Source: Ophiosphaerella korrae (taxonomy: Eukaryota; Ascomycota; Dothideomycetes; Pleosporales; Phaeosphaeriaceae). From it: DNA of 64,000 bases. This document shows, one piece after another, positions 1-8,707 of this stretch. Position 1 is the first letter of the stretch. Every line of letters begins with the position of its first letter. The notes under the pieces are model-generated. The model worked only from the letters and a program-made list of their open reading frames with translations, had not been told where the DNA came from and did not search any database. Location of the stretch: assembly GCA_028456385.1 (NCBI GenBank), contig JALNQF010000042.1, positions 186,001 through 250,000 of the forward strand. The letters run 5' to 3'. The translations under genes and the position numbers were made by a program.

Positions 1-294
1 CATGGTCCCCTTGTCTAATGCCTGAAGAAAATACGTGACAATCATAATAGGAAGCACGCGTCTGTCGATGAGTTTCTTCAAACGCTTGTCCTCCTCCTCC
101 GTGATGTGTACAGCTTCGGCATTGGCCTCCGCATATTTGGCGACCTCGTCGTCAATACGGTCGTAATTGACATGGTCAACCTTTCCATCGTCCGCAGAAA
201 GCACACGCTCGACCTGCCCAATATCTTTCTTATCGGGCGAGTGTACGACCTCTGGCGCATCATAGGCGCCCTCCTTGCTGTCCCGAGTCGTCAT
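1..294 (-). CDS. MFS transporter, allantoate permease (Dal5/ACS-like) family, 5' part only
   Basis: The minus strand from the ATG at 294 reads open for 98 codons to the window edge, so the gene is cut by the window and not necessarily broken. The N-terminus is long, acidic and hydrophilic, then gives the motif EEEDKRLKKLIDRRVLP followed by the start of a membrane helix (IMIVTYFLQALDKGTM). That pattern is typical of fungal anion:cation symporters related to Dal5 and Tna1, plasma-membrane carriers of small organic anions. Substrate cannot be told from this piece. It is divergent from the GH105 gene, 1.1 kb away, so uptake of a pectin-derived sugar acid is possible but only inferred. Confidence 0.8.
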   Translation of the reverse strand, partial: MTTRDSKEGAYDAPEVVHSPDKKDIGQVERVLSADDGKVDHVNYDRIDDEVAKYAEANAEAVHITEEEDKRLKKLIDRRVLPIMIVTYFLQALDKGTM

Positions 295-1401
295 CTTAAC
301 TGCGCTTCCAGACAGTTGGCTGGCGAAGAGCTTGACTGCAGAGGTAGAGGAAGGAAACCTCAGGACTCGGATGAGCTGCAGAGAGCGGAGTGGTCCATCA
401 CTTATTTCTACCCGAGTGGATTATTCCGCCCGTGACCCCCAATGCCCCAGTTCCCCGGGCAGCTTACCCCATGTAGAGAGCCTACTCCGCAACCCTGGGT
501 TAATTCCCTGCGACAACGTTTAGCCCGTGCCAACACCTGTCGAGCAACCCCACCCGAGTCTAACGTAGGATTGAAGCGAGCAAATGGGTGCCTCTTACCG
601 AATCGCTAGTCCTCGATAGTTCGCGTCCCCACTATCATGTTGTCCATTCAGAGTATGGTCCCTCGGCAGAAAATCAGCATCTGTGGAGGTGCTGCCCGCT
701 GGGCTTGCCATCGTATTTAGTAAATCATCGGCTCAATACAGACCGAATGCCATTTCTAATGGGTTGATGCTTGAATAAGCTCGTGAAGGCGTAGGCCAGA
801 GCTCCCGTTGCTGGGAAAAGGCTGCTGGTGGAATATTTGTTCCGCGGCTAAGTTGGTGGCGGCTGGCGTCTCGCGGCTTGCACTCAGGCAAGCTCTATCC
901 AAGTCAGCTGCATTACTGTTTCCCAGCTATATTAGGTTAAACGCCTAATCAGTCGGTGTAGCGAACGACGATGTCGGTGCATTATCAGGCGAATGTTGAT
1001 CATTGTTGTTGGTGCTGAGGCTGGATGGAAAAAATGAGCTACTTGTTGCTGCGGCCCCCACACTGCCGTCCACTCCGCATGGAGCCCCATCTTTTCAGTA
1101 TCAGAGTCAGTGCAGAACCGAATGGTTCGGTACAGGATAGAACGAAAGCGGAGCGTACATAGTACCCCTCCAGCTTTTTGACTTTGTGCCTGAGATTTAA
1201 TCCCCGCTTGAGAATGGCTACATTTGGGGCCCATTGAATCCACCTTCTTGAACCGCGTGACCAGTCACAATTTTACCAATTATCTTCATCCATCAACAGG
1301 CTGTGCTTGGAATTATTCATCCTTTCAGCCGTAAAATCTTCTTCTGTCCACAAAACTCAATCAATACCTATACTGGGCGTGTAGAGCTCTAGTCCACCAC
1401 C
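295..1401. other. Divergent intergenic region between MFS and GH105 genes
   Basis: No convincing gene is seen. Short open frames here lack family signatures and match no neighbour. The region holds the promoters of the leftward transporter and the rightward GH105 gene. Confidence 0.6.
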
Positions 1402-2538
1402 ATGTCCTCCCTCACAATCAATGGCCTAATAAAAGAGACAATCGACACTAAGCTCAAACTCCTCACTCACAACCTCATCAACATCAACGACACAACAGGC
1501 GAATTCCTCCTAAAACTCGCCGATGGCCGCATAATCGACACCAAAGGTTGGGACGGCTGGGAATGGACACACGGCATCGGCCTCTACGGCCTCTGGCACC
1601 ACTATACCCTCACCGGATCCCCAGAAACGCTCTTGATAATCCAATCCTGGTTCGACAAACAGCTCGCCAAAGGCACAACCAAAAACATCAACACCATGAG
1701 CCCCTTCCTCACCCTCGCCTACCTCTACGAAGAAACAGGTAACAAGACATACATCCCCTGGCTCGACGCCTGGGCCGAATGGCTCATGCACGGCCTCCCC
1801 CGCACAAAGTACGGCGGCTTCCAGCACGAGACGTACGTCGACTTCAACAAGGACGAGCTCTGGGACGACACGCTAATGATGAGTGCGCTACCCCTCGCCA
1901 AAATCGGACTCGTGTTGAACCGCCCGGCGTACATCGAGGAGGCAAAGCGCCAATTTCTCTTGCACTGCCAGTTCCTGTGCGACACGACCACGGGCCTGTT
2001 TTTCCACGGCTGGAAGTGGGAGGACAAGGGCGGGTTGGAGGTGGGGCATAATTTTGCGCGGGCGCGGTGGGCGCGGGGGAACTCGTGGCTGACGATTGCG
2101 ATTCCGGATTTTATCGAGTTGTTGGGGTTAGAGGAGGGGGATGCGGTAAGGAAGGTCTTGGTTGCTGTTTTGGACGCGCAGTGTAGGGCGTTGGTCAGGC
2201 TGCAGGCAGAGAATGGCATGTGGAGGACCTTGTTGGATGTCCCGGTAGAGGAGGGCTCATATGAAGAGGCGTCGGCTACCGCAGGGTTTGCGTATGGGAT
2301 GCTCAAGGCTGTGAGGAAGGGGTATATTAGTGGGGAGGAGTATCAGCAGAGTGCAGTCAAGGCGATCAAGGCGGTGATTGAGAGGATTGACGAGAAGGGG
2401 GAGTTGCAAGAGGTTAGTTTTGGGACGGCTATGGGCCATGATTTACAGCATTACAAGGACATCAAGATTACAAGTATGCCGTACGGACAAAGTATGGGCT
2501 TGATGGCACTGGGAGAGTATTTGAGGGCGTTTATATAA
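1402..2538 (+). CDS. Glycoside hydrolase family 105, unsaturated rhamnogalacturonyl hydrolase
   Basis: Single-exon gene of 378 residues, the usual length for GH105 (YteR/YesR type). These enzymes hydrolyse the unsaturated galacturonyl residue left by rhamnogalacturonan lyases, using water addition to the double bond. Visible family features are GWDGWEWTHGIGLYGLW near residues 49-64, LWDDTLMM at 153-160 carrying the presumed catalytic Asp, FHGWKW at 201-206, and RWARGNSW, all typical of the (alpha/alpha)6 barrel. There is no signal peptide, so it should act in the cytoplasm on imported oligosaccharides. The start ATG sits in CCACCATG, a good fungal context. The divergent transporter upstream would fit a pectin uptake and breakdown pair. 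Confidence 0.9.
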   Translation: MSSLTINGLIKETIDTKLKLLTHNLININDTTGEFLLKLADGRIIDTKGWDGWEWTHGIGLYGLWHHYTLTGSPETLLIIQSWFDKQLAKGTTKNINTMSPFLTLAYLYEETGNKTYIPWLDAWAEWLMHGLPRTKYGGFQHETYVDFNKDELWDDTLMMSALPLAKIGLVLNRPAYIEEAKRQFLLHCQFLCDTTTGLFFHGWKWEDKGGLEVGHNFARARWARGNSWLTIAIPDFIELLGLEEGDAVRKVLVAVLDAQCRALVRLQAENGMWRTLLDVPVEEGSYEEASATAGFAYGMLKAVRKGYISGEEYQQSAVKAIKAVIERIDEKGELQEVSFGTAMGHDLQHYKDIKITSMPYGQSMGLMALGEYLRAFI

Positions 2539-2603
2539 ATGCCAGGGGTAAAACGAATGGTGTTATAAGTGCTGTATCTAGTATATTTTCCATCGTTCAA
2601 TGA

Positions 2604-3587
2604 CTAGATGTCAAACATGGAATTCATGCCTCTAACCTTCATTGACTTTGGACACACAGGGTTACCTGGCGTGACCGTCGTGCCACCCTGGATGACGGCT
2701 GGACCAGGAATAACATACCCGCTACTTAAAGCGGCATGAATATTGACCAAAATACCTGAATCAGACGCCTTGTACGCACCAGGGAACTTTACCGTCGCCG
2801 GGCTGAGACTGCCGCCTCCAGTGACTGTGAGTTGATCTACAAAGTGTTCAATATTGTAACAGTTCAGAAGTAGGAGTCAGAACTTACAGCACGACATATA
2901 AAATTGTGCCCCCCCAGAAGACCCAGCAGTATGCAGGGCAATAACCTCAGCACGAAGGAGATAGTCACCCGCAGCAAGAGCGGCAGGAATTTTGACATTT
3001 ACTTTGCCGCAACATGTGTTCATGTCTTTCACGCCCCAGTAGTCATTATCTCCTGCTCCTTTATTTGCTGATGCCCATCCGTTCTCGTAAACTATTGACA
3101 ATATCAGCCTGGCCTTCTAAATAGACCTACTCATAGAAAGCATAGTGACTCACTCTTGAACCACCCACTACTACCATCCGCCGTACTGCTGTCAGCAACT
3201 TTGCTCATATATACCATCACAGGACCATAATGAGCGCCGCCGATGGCTTCGTTCTTGCAGCTCCTATCGCCGTTCTGTTGATGCATTTCGACTGTCACGG
3301 TGCCTCCGGCCGCAACAGGGCATTTGCCCGCTACGCCCTTGCTGCCGCCAACATTACAGCGGACATCGTTGGAGCTGACACTCTGTATAGCAAGTTCCAT
3401 CATTAGCATGCTTGGAAGGTATATTGAGAGTGGAGTTACGGACTGTGACAGGTGAGTTGGAAACGTAACTCGTGCCCGGGAGGCGCACACAGGTACTGCC
3501 TTTGTCGACACCGTCTACCCAAAGCTGTTGGAAGATAGCATGGCCCACAGCCTGACTAGCTAGAGAAACCAGAATAAGGGACTTCAT
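2604..3587 (-). CDS. AA9 lytic polysaccharide monooxygenase (former GH61), secreted
   Basis: Four exons were reconstructed: 3587-3444, 3382-3154, 3091-2888 and 2836-2604, giving 269 residues. The signal peptide (MKSLILVSLASQAVG) is followed directly by His16, the N-terminal copper-brace His of the mature enzyme (HAIFQQLWVDG). Other family marks are NDVRCNVGG, GGAHYGPVMVYMSKV with the second copper His, and [29 protein letters not shown] with the axial Tyr. The enzyme oxidatively cleaves cellulose or hemicellulose outside the cell. No cellulose-binding module follows the catalytic domain. Intron 1 uses an unusual GTCCGT donor, chosen because it restores the expected NSPVT-SVSSNDVRC junction. 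Introns 2 and 3 use GTGAGT and GTAAGT. Confidence 0.9.
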
Positions 3588-4201
3588 GGCTCGATGTAGA
3601 ACGCTCACTTGATGGACACTGTCACTTGTTGAACATGGGAAGTAGAGATATATTTGAGTCTCGAACAGCAAGACAAGCCCGTCATGCGCTCTGGTATAGT
3701 GCATGTCTTTTGGGCCTTGATATATTGCGCGTCGTATCTATCACTCATATCTCCAGTTAGCGAAGGGTGAACCTGCACTCCAGGTTCTTCATGCATTGGT
3801 GCGATCTGCTGCCGGCAATCAGAGAAAATCTACATATTGTGCAAATAAGGCTTCGGCTGTTGCGTTCCCGGATATGGACATGATTGTGGAGAGGTAAGCT
3901 TTGTGCGATATTGCGATTAATCTATGGATACAGGCTTATATCACATTAGCCCAGTTAGTCACTTGGTGACTTACGGGCTGGCTTCCGATACTGAGGTCAT
4001 CTGGCTTCCTAAAACAGGGTCTGGGTGCTAATCCAAGAAGTAGGGTCGTTTATTGGGTCCTTAGCTAAGGTGCAAAGTGTGTAAAGACCACCTCATGACG
4101 ATCGTCGTTGAGGCGATCGTCATCATCGTCAAATATGAGAACCTTCCAGCGTCGACCAGCCGCATTTCCTCGGTAGATGTTGGTGTCTGCATAGAAGATA
4201 T
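3588..4201. other. Intergenic, upstream of the LPMO gene
   Basis: No gene is visible. Short minus-strand open frames overlap the LPMO promoter and carry no recognisable domain. Confidence 0.5.
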
Positions 4202-4780
4202 TCAAACAACGACCTGCTCCACATTGCGCAGGTGATGGGCGGTCCGGCACACACTATTTTCCTCCCTGATTCGCGACATGCGGCCGCCATTTGAGATGAT
4301 ACGTGGAATATCAAGGATGATCCTTAGTTCCTCGAGCTTTTGGACTGGATTCCATCTGTCGGCATAGTGAATTTGCAAGAGGTCAAGAAGCTCGTCGACA
4401 TCTCTTGGTGGGGTATAAACAGCAGCCCTGCTTATCTCCCTCCTGAGACTCTCATCGAGGTTGTACATGCGATTCAGGAGGTCGCCCGGGCGCGCACAGG
4501 ACCTGCAATAGGCCAACCAATTCAAGATGTGTATGTTGTCGCGAAAGACAATGTTCCTCACCTCGTGGTTCATTCGACGACAGGTGAAGCGAGGGGCAGC
4601 AACATCTGAGGAGAGAAGTACGGGCTGGCCTTGATCGGAATCAGGATGATCTGGAGGCGGCGATGCGGTAAAGACATAGCCGTAGACCTCGTCGCGGAGC
4701 TCGCAGGGGAGGCGGCTGAAGAAGGGCGACTGGTGCTGAGGGATGGGCTCCTATGCGTTCTGCGAGCTGGCGGCGGGCAT
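4202..4780 (-). pseudogene. F-box-like / LPxELR-type fungal protein with early in-frame stop
   Basis: Starting from the ATG at 4780 the frame is open for nine codons, hits TAG at codon 10 (4753-4751), then stays open for about 182 codons. Just after the stop comes SPFFSRLPCELRDEVYGYVFT, the N-terminal F-box-like signature (LPxELRxxIYxYV) of a large family of fungal proteins of unknown role. The next in-frame Met is 60 codons after the stop and lies beyond the motif, so a shorter start would lose it. CAG to TAG is the simplest explanation. An unseen 5' intron that skips the stop is an alternative. The window does not reveal a partner or function. Confidence 0.6.
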
Positions 4781-5164
4781 GGCGGTTTGCTGGCACCGCA
4801 GTAATAATCTGCTCTGCGCCTAGCTACCGATATGGAGGGTGAGGCTGGGGATGTGTGACGAGGAGCTAGCTCTGGTAGGTTCTAGCAAGTGTTGTTGCCT
4901 GTGCCTGGGATGCGGCTTCCCACAGCCATTGTGTGCGGGCAGGCGCAATGGGGCTGTTTCCAAGCAAACAGCCACTCTGGCACATACCCAGCAATCACAA
5001 CAGGCAGACAAGCAGTCGCAGCTATGGTGCCTGCCGCCCCTGGCCGGCGAGGAAGGCGCGTTCTGGTGAATGGTTGCTGGGGGCAGGCACGGGCGGTGAG
5101 GCTGAGTTTGGCGGGGCGGGCGCTGATTGGCAGCGGCGCCTTTCTGCCGCTCTTTCTCTGCCTG
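4781..5164. other. Upstream region of the HSP90 gene
   Basis: GC-rich stretch with overlapping short open frames in several frames and no domain. Read as distal promoter of HSP90 and 5' flank of the F-box-like gene. Confidence 0.45.
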
Positions 5165-5204
5165 TCTAGAAGATTCGAGTCCCCCTTCCGCAGCCTATAT
5201 CAAA
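5165..5204 (+). promoter_or_regulatory. Heat shock element and TATA-like box of HSP90
   Basis: Bases 5168-5177 read AGAAGATTCG, a perfect nGAAnnTTCn pair, the binding unit for heat shock factor Hsf1. A TATA-like CTATATCAAA follows at 5195-5204, about 20 bases downstream, and the start codon is 250 bases away. The position before an HSP90 gene supports a real element, although a third GAA/TTC unit is not clean. Confidence 0.6.
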
Positions 5205-5343
5205 GGCAATTCCACCATTGCGACTTCTGTTCCCCATCGAGCTGCTCTTTTCTTCTTCTTCCACTACACAGCTGAGACTGTCTCATATCCCTCCACTAGA
5301 GCCCAGCAGTCGAGTCATCATCCACCCCCACTTCCACGGTTAG

Positions 5344-5406
5344 GTGCGTGCAACCTTTCCTCTCTCACCTCACTACCTACAGCCTTGTCTCTAACACCTT
5401 CCCCAG
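5344..5406 (+). other. Probable 5'UTR intron of HSP90
   Basis: GTGCGT donor at 5344, CTAAC branch site at 5391-5395 and CCCCAG acceptor ending at 5406 give a 63-base intron that ends 21 bases before the ATG. All three signals fit fungal introns, but no transcript is available to confirm it. Confidence 0.4.
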
Positions 5407-5427
5407 ATTCACACACACTCCGCCATC

Positions 5428-7530
5428 ATGTCTTCGGAAACTTTCGAGTTCCAGGCCGAGATTTCCCAGCTGCTCGGCCTCATCATCAACACCGTCTACT
5501 CAAACAAAGAGATCTTCTTGCGAGAACTCATCTCCAACGCCTCAGATGCCCTCGATAAGATCCGCTATGAGGCGCTCTCAGACCCCTCCAAGCTCGACAG
5601 CGGCAAGGACCTCCGCATCGACATCATCCCCAACAAAGAGGCCAAGACCCTCACCATCCGGGATACCGGTATTGGTATGACCAAGGCCGACCTCATCAAC
5701 AACCTGGGTACCATTGCTCGCTCAGGCACCAAGCAATTCATGGAGGCTCTGTCAGCCGGTGCTGATATCTCCATGATTGGCCAATTCGGTGTTGGTTTCT
5801 ACTCGGCCTACCTCGTTGCTGACCGCGTCACCGTCGTCTCCAAGAACAACGATGACGAGCAGTACATCTGGGAGTCTAGCGCTGGCGGCACCTTCAAGAT
5901 CGCCGAGGACACCGAGGGCGAGCAGCTCGGCCGCGGCACCAAGATCATCCTCCACCTCAAGGATGAGCAGATGGACTACCTCAACGAGAGCAAGATCAAG
6001 GAGGTCGTCAAGAAGCACTCAGAGTTCATCTCATACCCCATCTACCTCCACGTCCTCAAGGAGACCGAGAAAGAGGTCGAGGACGAGGAGGCCGAGGAGA
6101 CTACCGAGGGTGACGAGAAGAAGCCCAAGGTCGAGGAGGTCGACGATGAGGAGGAAGAAAAGAAGAAGAAGACCAAGACCGTCAAGGAGTCCAAGATCGA
6201 GGAGGAGGAGCTCAACAAGACCAAGCCCATCTGGACCCGCAATCCCCAGGACATCACTACAGAGGAGTATGCTTCTTTCTACAAGTCGCTGTCCAACGAC
6301 TGGGAAGACCATCTCGCTGTCAAGCACTTCTCCGTCGAGGGTCAGCTCGAGTTCCGTGCCATCCTCTTCGTACCCAAGCGCGCTCCCTTTGATCTGTTCG
6401 AGACCAAGAAGACCAAGAACAACATCAAGCTCTATGTCCGCCGTGTCTTCATCACTGATGACGCCACTGATCTCATCCCCGAGTGGTTGAGCTTCGTCAA
6501 GGGTGTTGTTGACTCTGAGGACCTTCCTCTCAACCTGTCCCGTGAGACTCTCCAACAGAACAAGATCATGAAGGTCATCCGCAAGAACATTGTCAAGAAG
6601 ACGCTCGAGCTCTTCAATGAGATCGCCGAGGACCGCGAGCAGTTTGACAAGTTCTACACTGCCTTTGGCAAGAACATCAAGCTCGGCATCCACGAGGATT
6701 CCCAGAACCGCCAGTCGCTTGCTAAGCTTCTGCGATTCAACTCTACCAAGTCCGCTGATGAGCAGACCTCCCTTACCGACTACGTCACCCGCATGCCCGA
6801 GCACCAGAAGCAGATGTACTACATCACCGGCGAGTCGCTCAAGGCTGTCCAGAAGTCGCCTTTCCTCGACACTCTCAAGGACAAGGGTTTCGAGGTTCTC
6901 TTCCTTGTTGATCCCATTGATGAGTACGCCATGACCCAGCTCAAGGAGTTCGATGGCAAGAAGCTCGTCGACATCACAAAGGATTTCGAGCTCGAGGAGT
7001 CAGACGAGGAGAAGAAGGCCCGCGAGGCTGAGGTGAAGGAGTACGAAGCTCTCGCCAAGAGCCTAAAGAACGTCCTTGGTGACAAGGTCGAGAAGGTCGT
7101 CGTTTCCCACATGCTCAGCGGCTCACCTTGTGCTATCCGAACTGGCCAGTTCGGTTGGTCAGCCAACATGGAGCGCATCATGAAGGCCCAGGCTCTCCGT
7201 GACACCTCCATGAGCTCATATATGTCGTCGAAGAAGACATTTGAGATCTCGCCCAAGTCTCCCATCATCAAAGAGCTCAAGCGCAAGGTCGAGGCTGATG
7301 GCGAGGACGACCGCACCGTCAAGTCGATTACCCACCTTCTCTTCGAGACCTCACTCCTCGTCTCTGGCTTTACCATTGACGAGCCCGTCCAGTACGCTGA
7401 GCGCATTCACAAGCTTGTATCTCTTGGCCTCAACGTCGACGAGGAGGTTGAGACGGAGCAGGAGGCCAAGGCCGACACAACAGAGGCGGCTCCTTCGGCT
7501 GGCGAGAGCGCTATGGAGGAGGTCGATTAA
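5428..7530 (+). CDS. hsp90: Cytosolic HSP90 chaperone
   Basis: Single coding exon of 700 residues, full length for cytosolic HSP90. The N-terminal GHKL ATPase domain shows [16 protein letters not shown] with catalytic Glu33 and Asn37, RDTGIGM, and the lid region [12 protein letters not shown] charged linker rich in Glu and Lys lies near residues 215-265. The middle domain has the [13 protein letters not shown] loop carrying the catalytic Arg. The protein ends in MEEVD, which docks TPR co-chaperones. It folds kinases, transcription factors and, in many eukaryotes, NLR proteins. Codon choice is strongly C-biased as in highly expressed genes. The heat shock element upstream fits heat induction by Hsf1. 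Confidence 0.98.
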   Translation: MSSETFEFQAEISQLLGLIINTVYSNKEIFLRELISNASDALDKIRYEALSDPSKLDSGKDLRIDIIPNKEAKTLTIRDTGIGMTKADLINNLGTIARSGTKQFMEALSAGADISMIGQFGVGFYSAYLVADRVTVVSKNNDDEQYIWESSAGGTFKIAEDTEGEQLGRGTKIILHLKDEQMDYLNESKIKEVVKKHSEFISYPIYLHVLKETEKEVEDEEAEETTEGDEKKPKVEEVDDEEEEKKKKTKTVKESKIEEEELNKTKPIWTRNPQDITTEEYASFYKSLSNDWEDHLAVKHFSVEGQLEFRAILFVPKRAPFDLFETKKTKNNIKLYVRRVFITDDATDLIPEWLSFVKGVVDSEDLPLNLSRETLQQNKIMKVIRKNIVKKTLELFNEIAEDREQFDKFYTAFGKNIKLGIHEDSQNRQSLAKLLRFNSTKSADEQTSLTDYVTRMPEHQKQMYYITGESLKAVQKSPFLDTLKDKGFEVLFLVDPIDEYAMTQLKEFDGKKLVDITKDFELEESDEEKKAREAEVKEYEALAKSLKNVLGDKVEKVVVSHMLSGSPCAIRTGQFGWSANMERIMKAQALRDTSMSSYMSSKKTFEISPKSPIIKELKRKVEADGEDDRTVKSITHLLFETSLLVSGFTIDEPVQYAERIHKLVSLGLNVDEEVETEQEAKADTTEAAPSAGESAMEEVD

Positions 7531-8707
7531 GCGCACACCACTCGGCTCGCTTTCGAAAAGTTTGGTCGGCGCTTTGATATCCCCTTATGTGTCATGGCTT
7601 TCCCTTTCCTTCTTACATGCATGACGGAGCTAATTTACGGCGGCGTATAATAGCGGTGGGACATTTTCGCTTTACGAGTGAATGGATATCCCGACATGTA
7701 CTCTAGGTAGATTTACCTTTAGATGACTCGAGCACAGCCTCGGTCATGAATGATGAAATATTCCAAAAAAAAAAATCTTTGCTACTCTGCGGTGATGATG
7801 ATGGTCTGTTCGTTTTGCGCCAATCTCCGAATCTTTACCTGGAATTGTTGCCCATCAACTCATCGCCTACATAATATTCCCTAGCATCCCCCCCTACCTC
7901 GCGAAAGACCCTATATCGCGAAAACCAATTAACACTCTTAACTATAATATACTCAACAATAGTTAAGTAGCGCAAATATTCTCGGAATATACTCCTTATC
8001 TCAGCCTTTGCCTCAACTTCTTAGATTCTCCTACAGACTCCAGCTACGTTGGCAATACCACTTCTTGTCGTCGACGCGCACGACAGCCTAAGCTCGGTCA
8101 GCCTCGGGTTTGCTGTAGAGCTTGTGCAACTCTGCAAGATCTTATCAAGCTATGGGGGGATAGATAAGGATTGTATTCTGAGCTTAGGATTCTGTTGTAT
8201 ACAATGCATGCGCAGTTTGTTGCGCTGAATAGCTGCATCGAGCAAAGCGGGCAGCGAGAGACCCACTTCGTGCCTGTATAGAAAAGTCAGGAGTGGACTA
8301 GCGGTTTTGTTAGCCAAGCTGATATTAGGAGTCTAAGCCTAAAATAGACTTGTGCTGGGATCCCTTTAGCTAGCCTGCTACACGCTCCTTAAATACAGTA
8401 TATTTGTGATTCTTCTACTTGCCTTCTGTCACCTTGCCCCTCGTTATATAATACCTGGCCGGCCGTATAATACAGCTCCTGCCGGGCATACCGTTGTTTC
8501 CGTCGCGCTGGCCTGACAGTGCAATGCCAAGACCCGTGCTTCAGCCCACACAGCCTTCTCATCTTGCGTCCAAGTGCGCAACTATAGCCTACCCGCTTGA
8601 AGAGCTCTACCAAACACTGTTTGCGTCCTCGAAACCCCTTCTGCGAATATAACTCTTCTCTTTTACAGAAGCGGCTCACCTCGTGCTCTGAGATTTATTG
8701 CGATGAG
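7531..8707. other. HSP90 3' flank and intergenic region
   Basis: No gene seen. The sequence becomes AT-richer from about 7,900, marking the passage from a conserved gene into RIP-affected DNA. Confidence 0.6.

Noticed and set aside
6031..6804. 257-codon minus-strand frame inside HSP90
   Set aside because: Antisense of a strongly codon-biased gene, Leu/Gly-rich by complementarity only.
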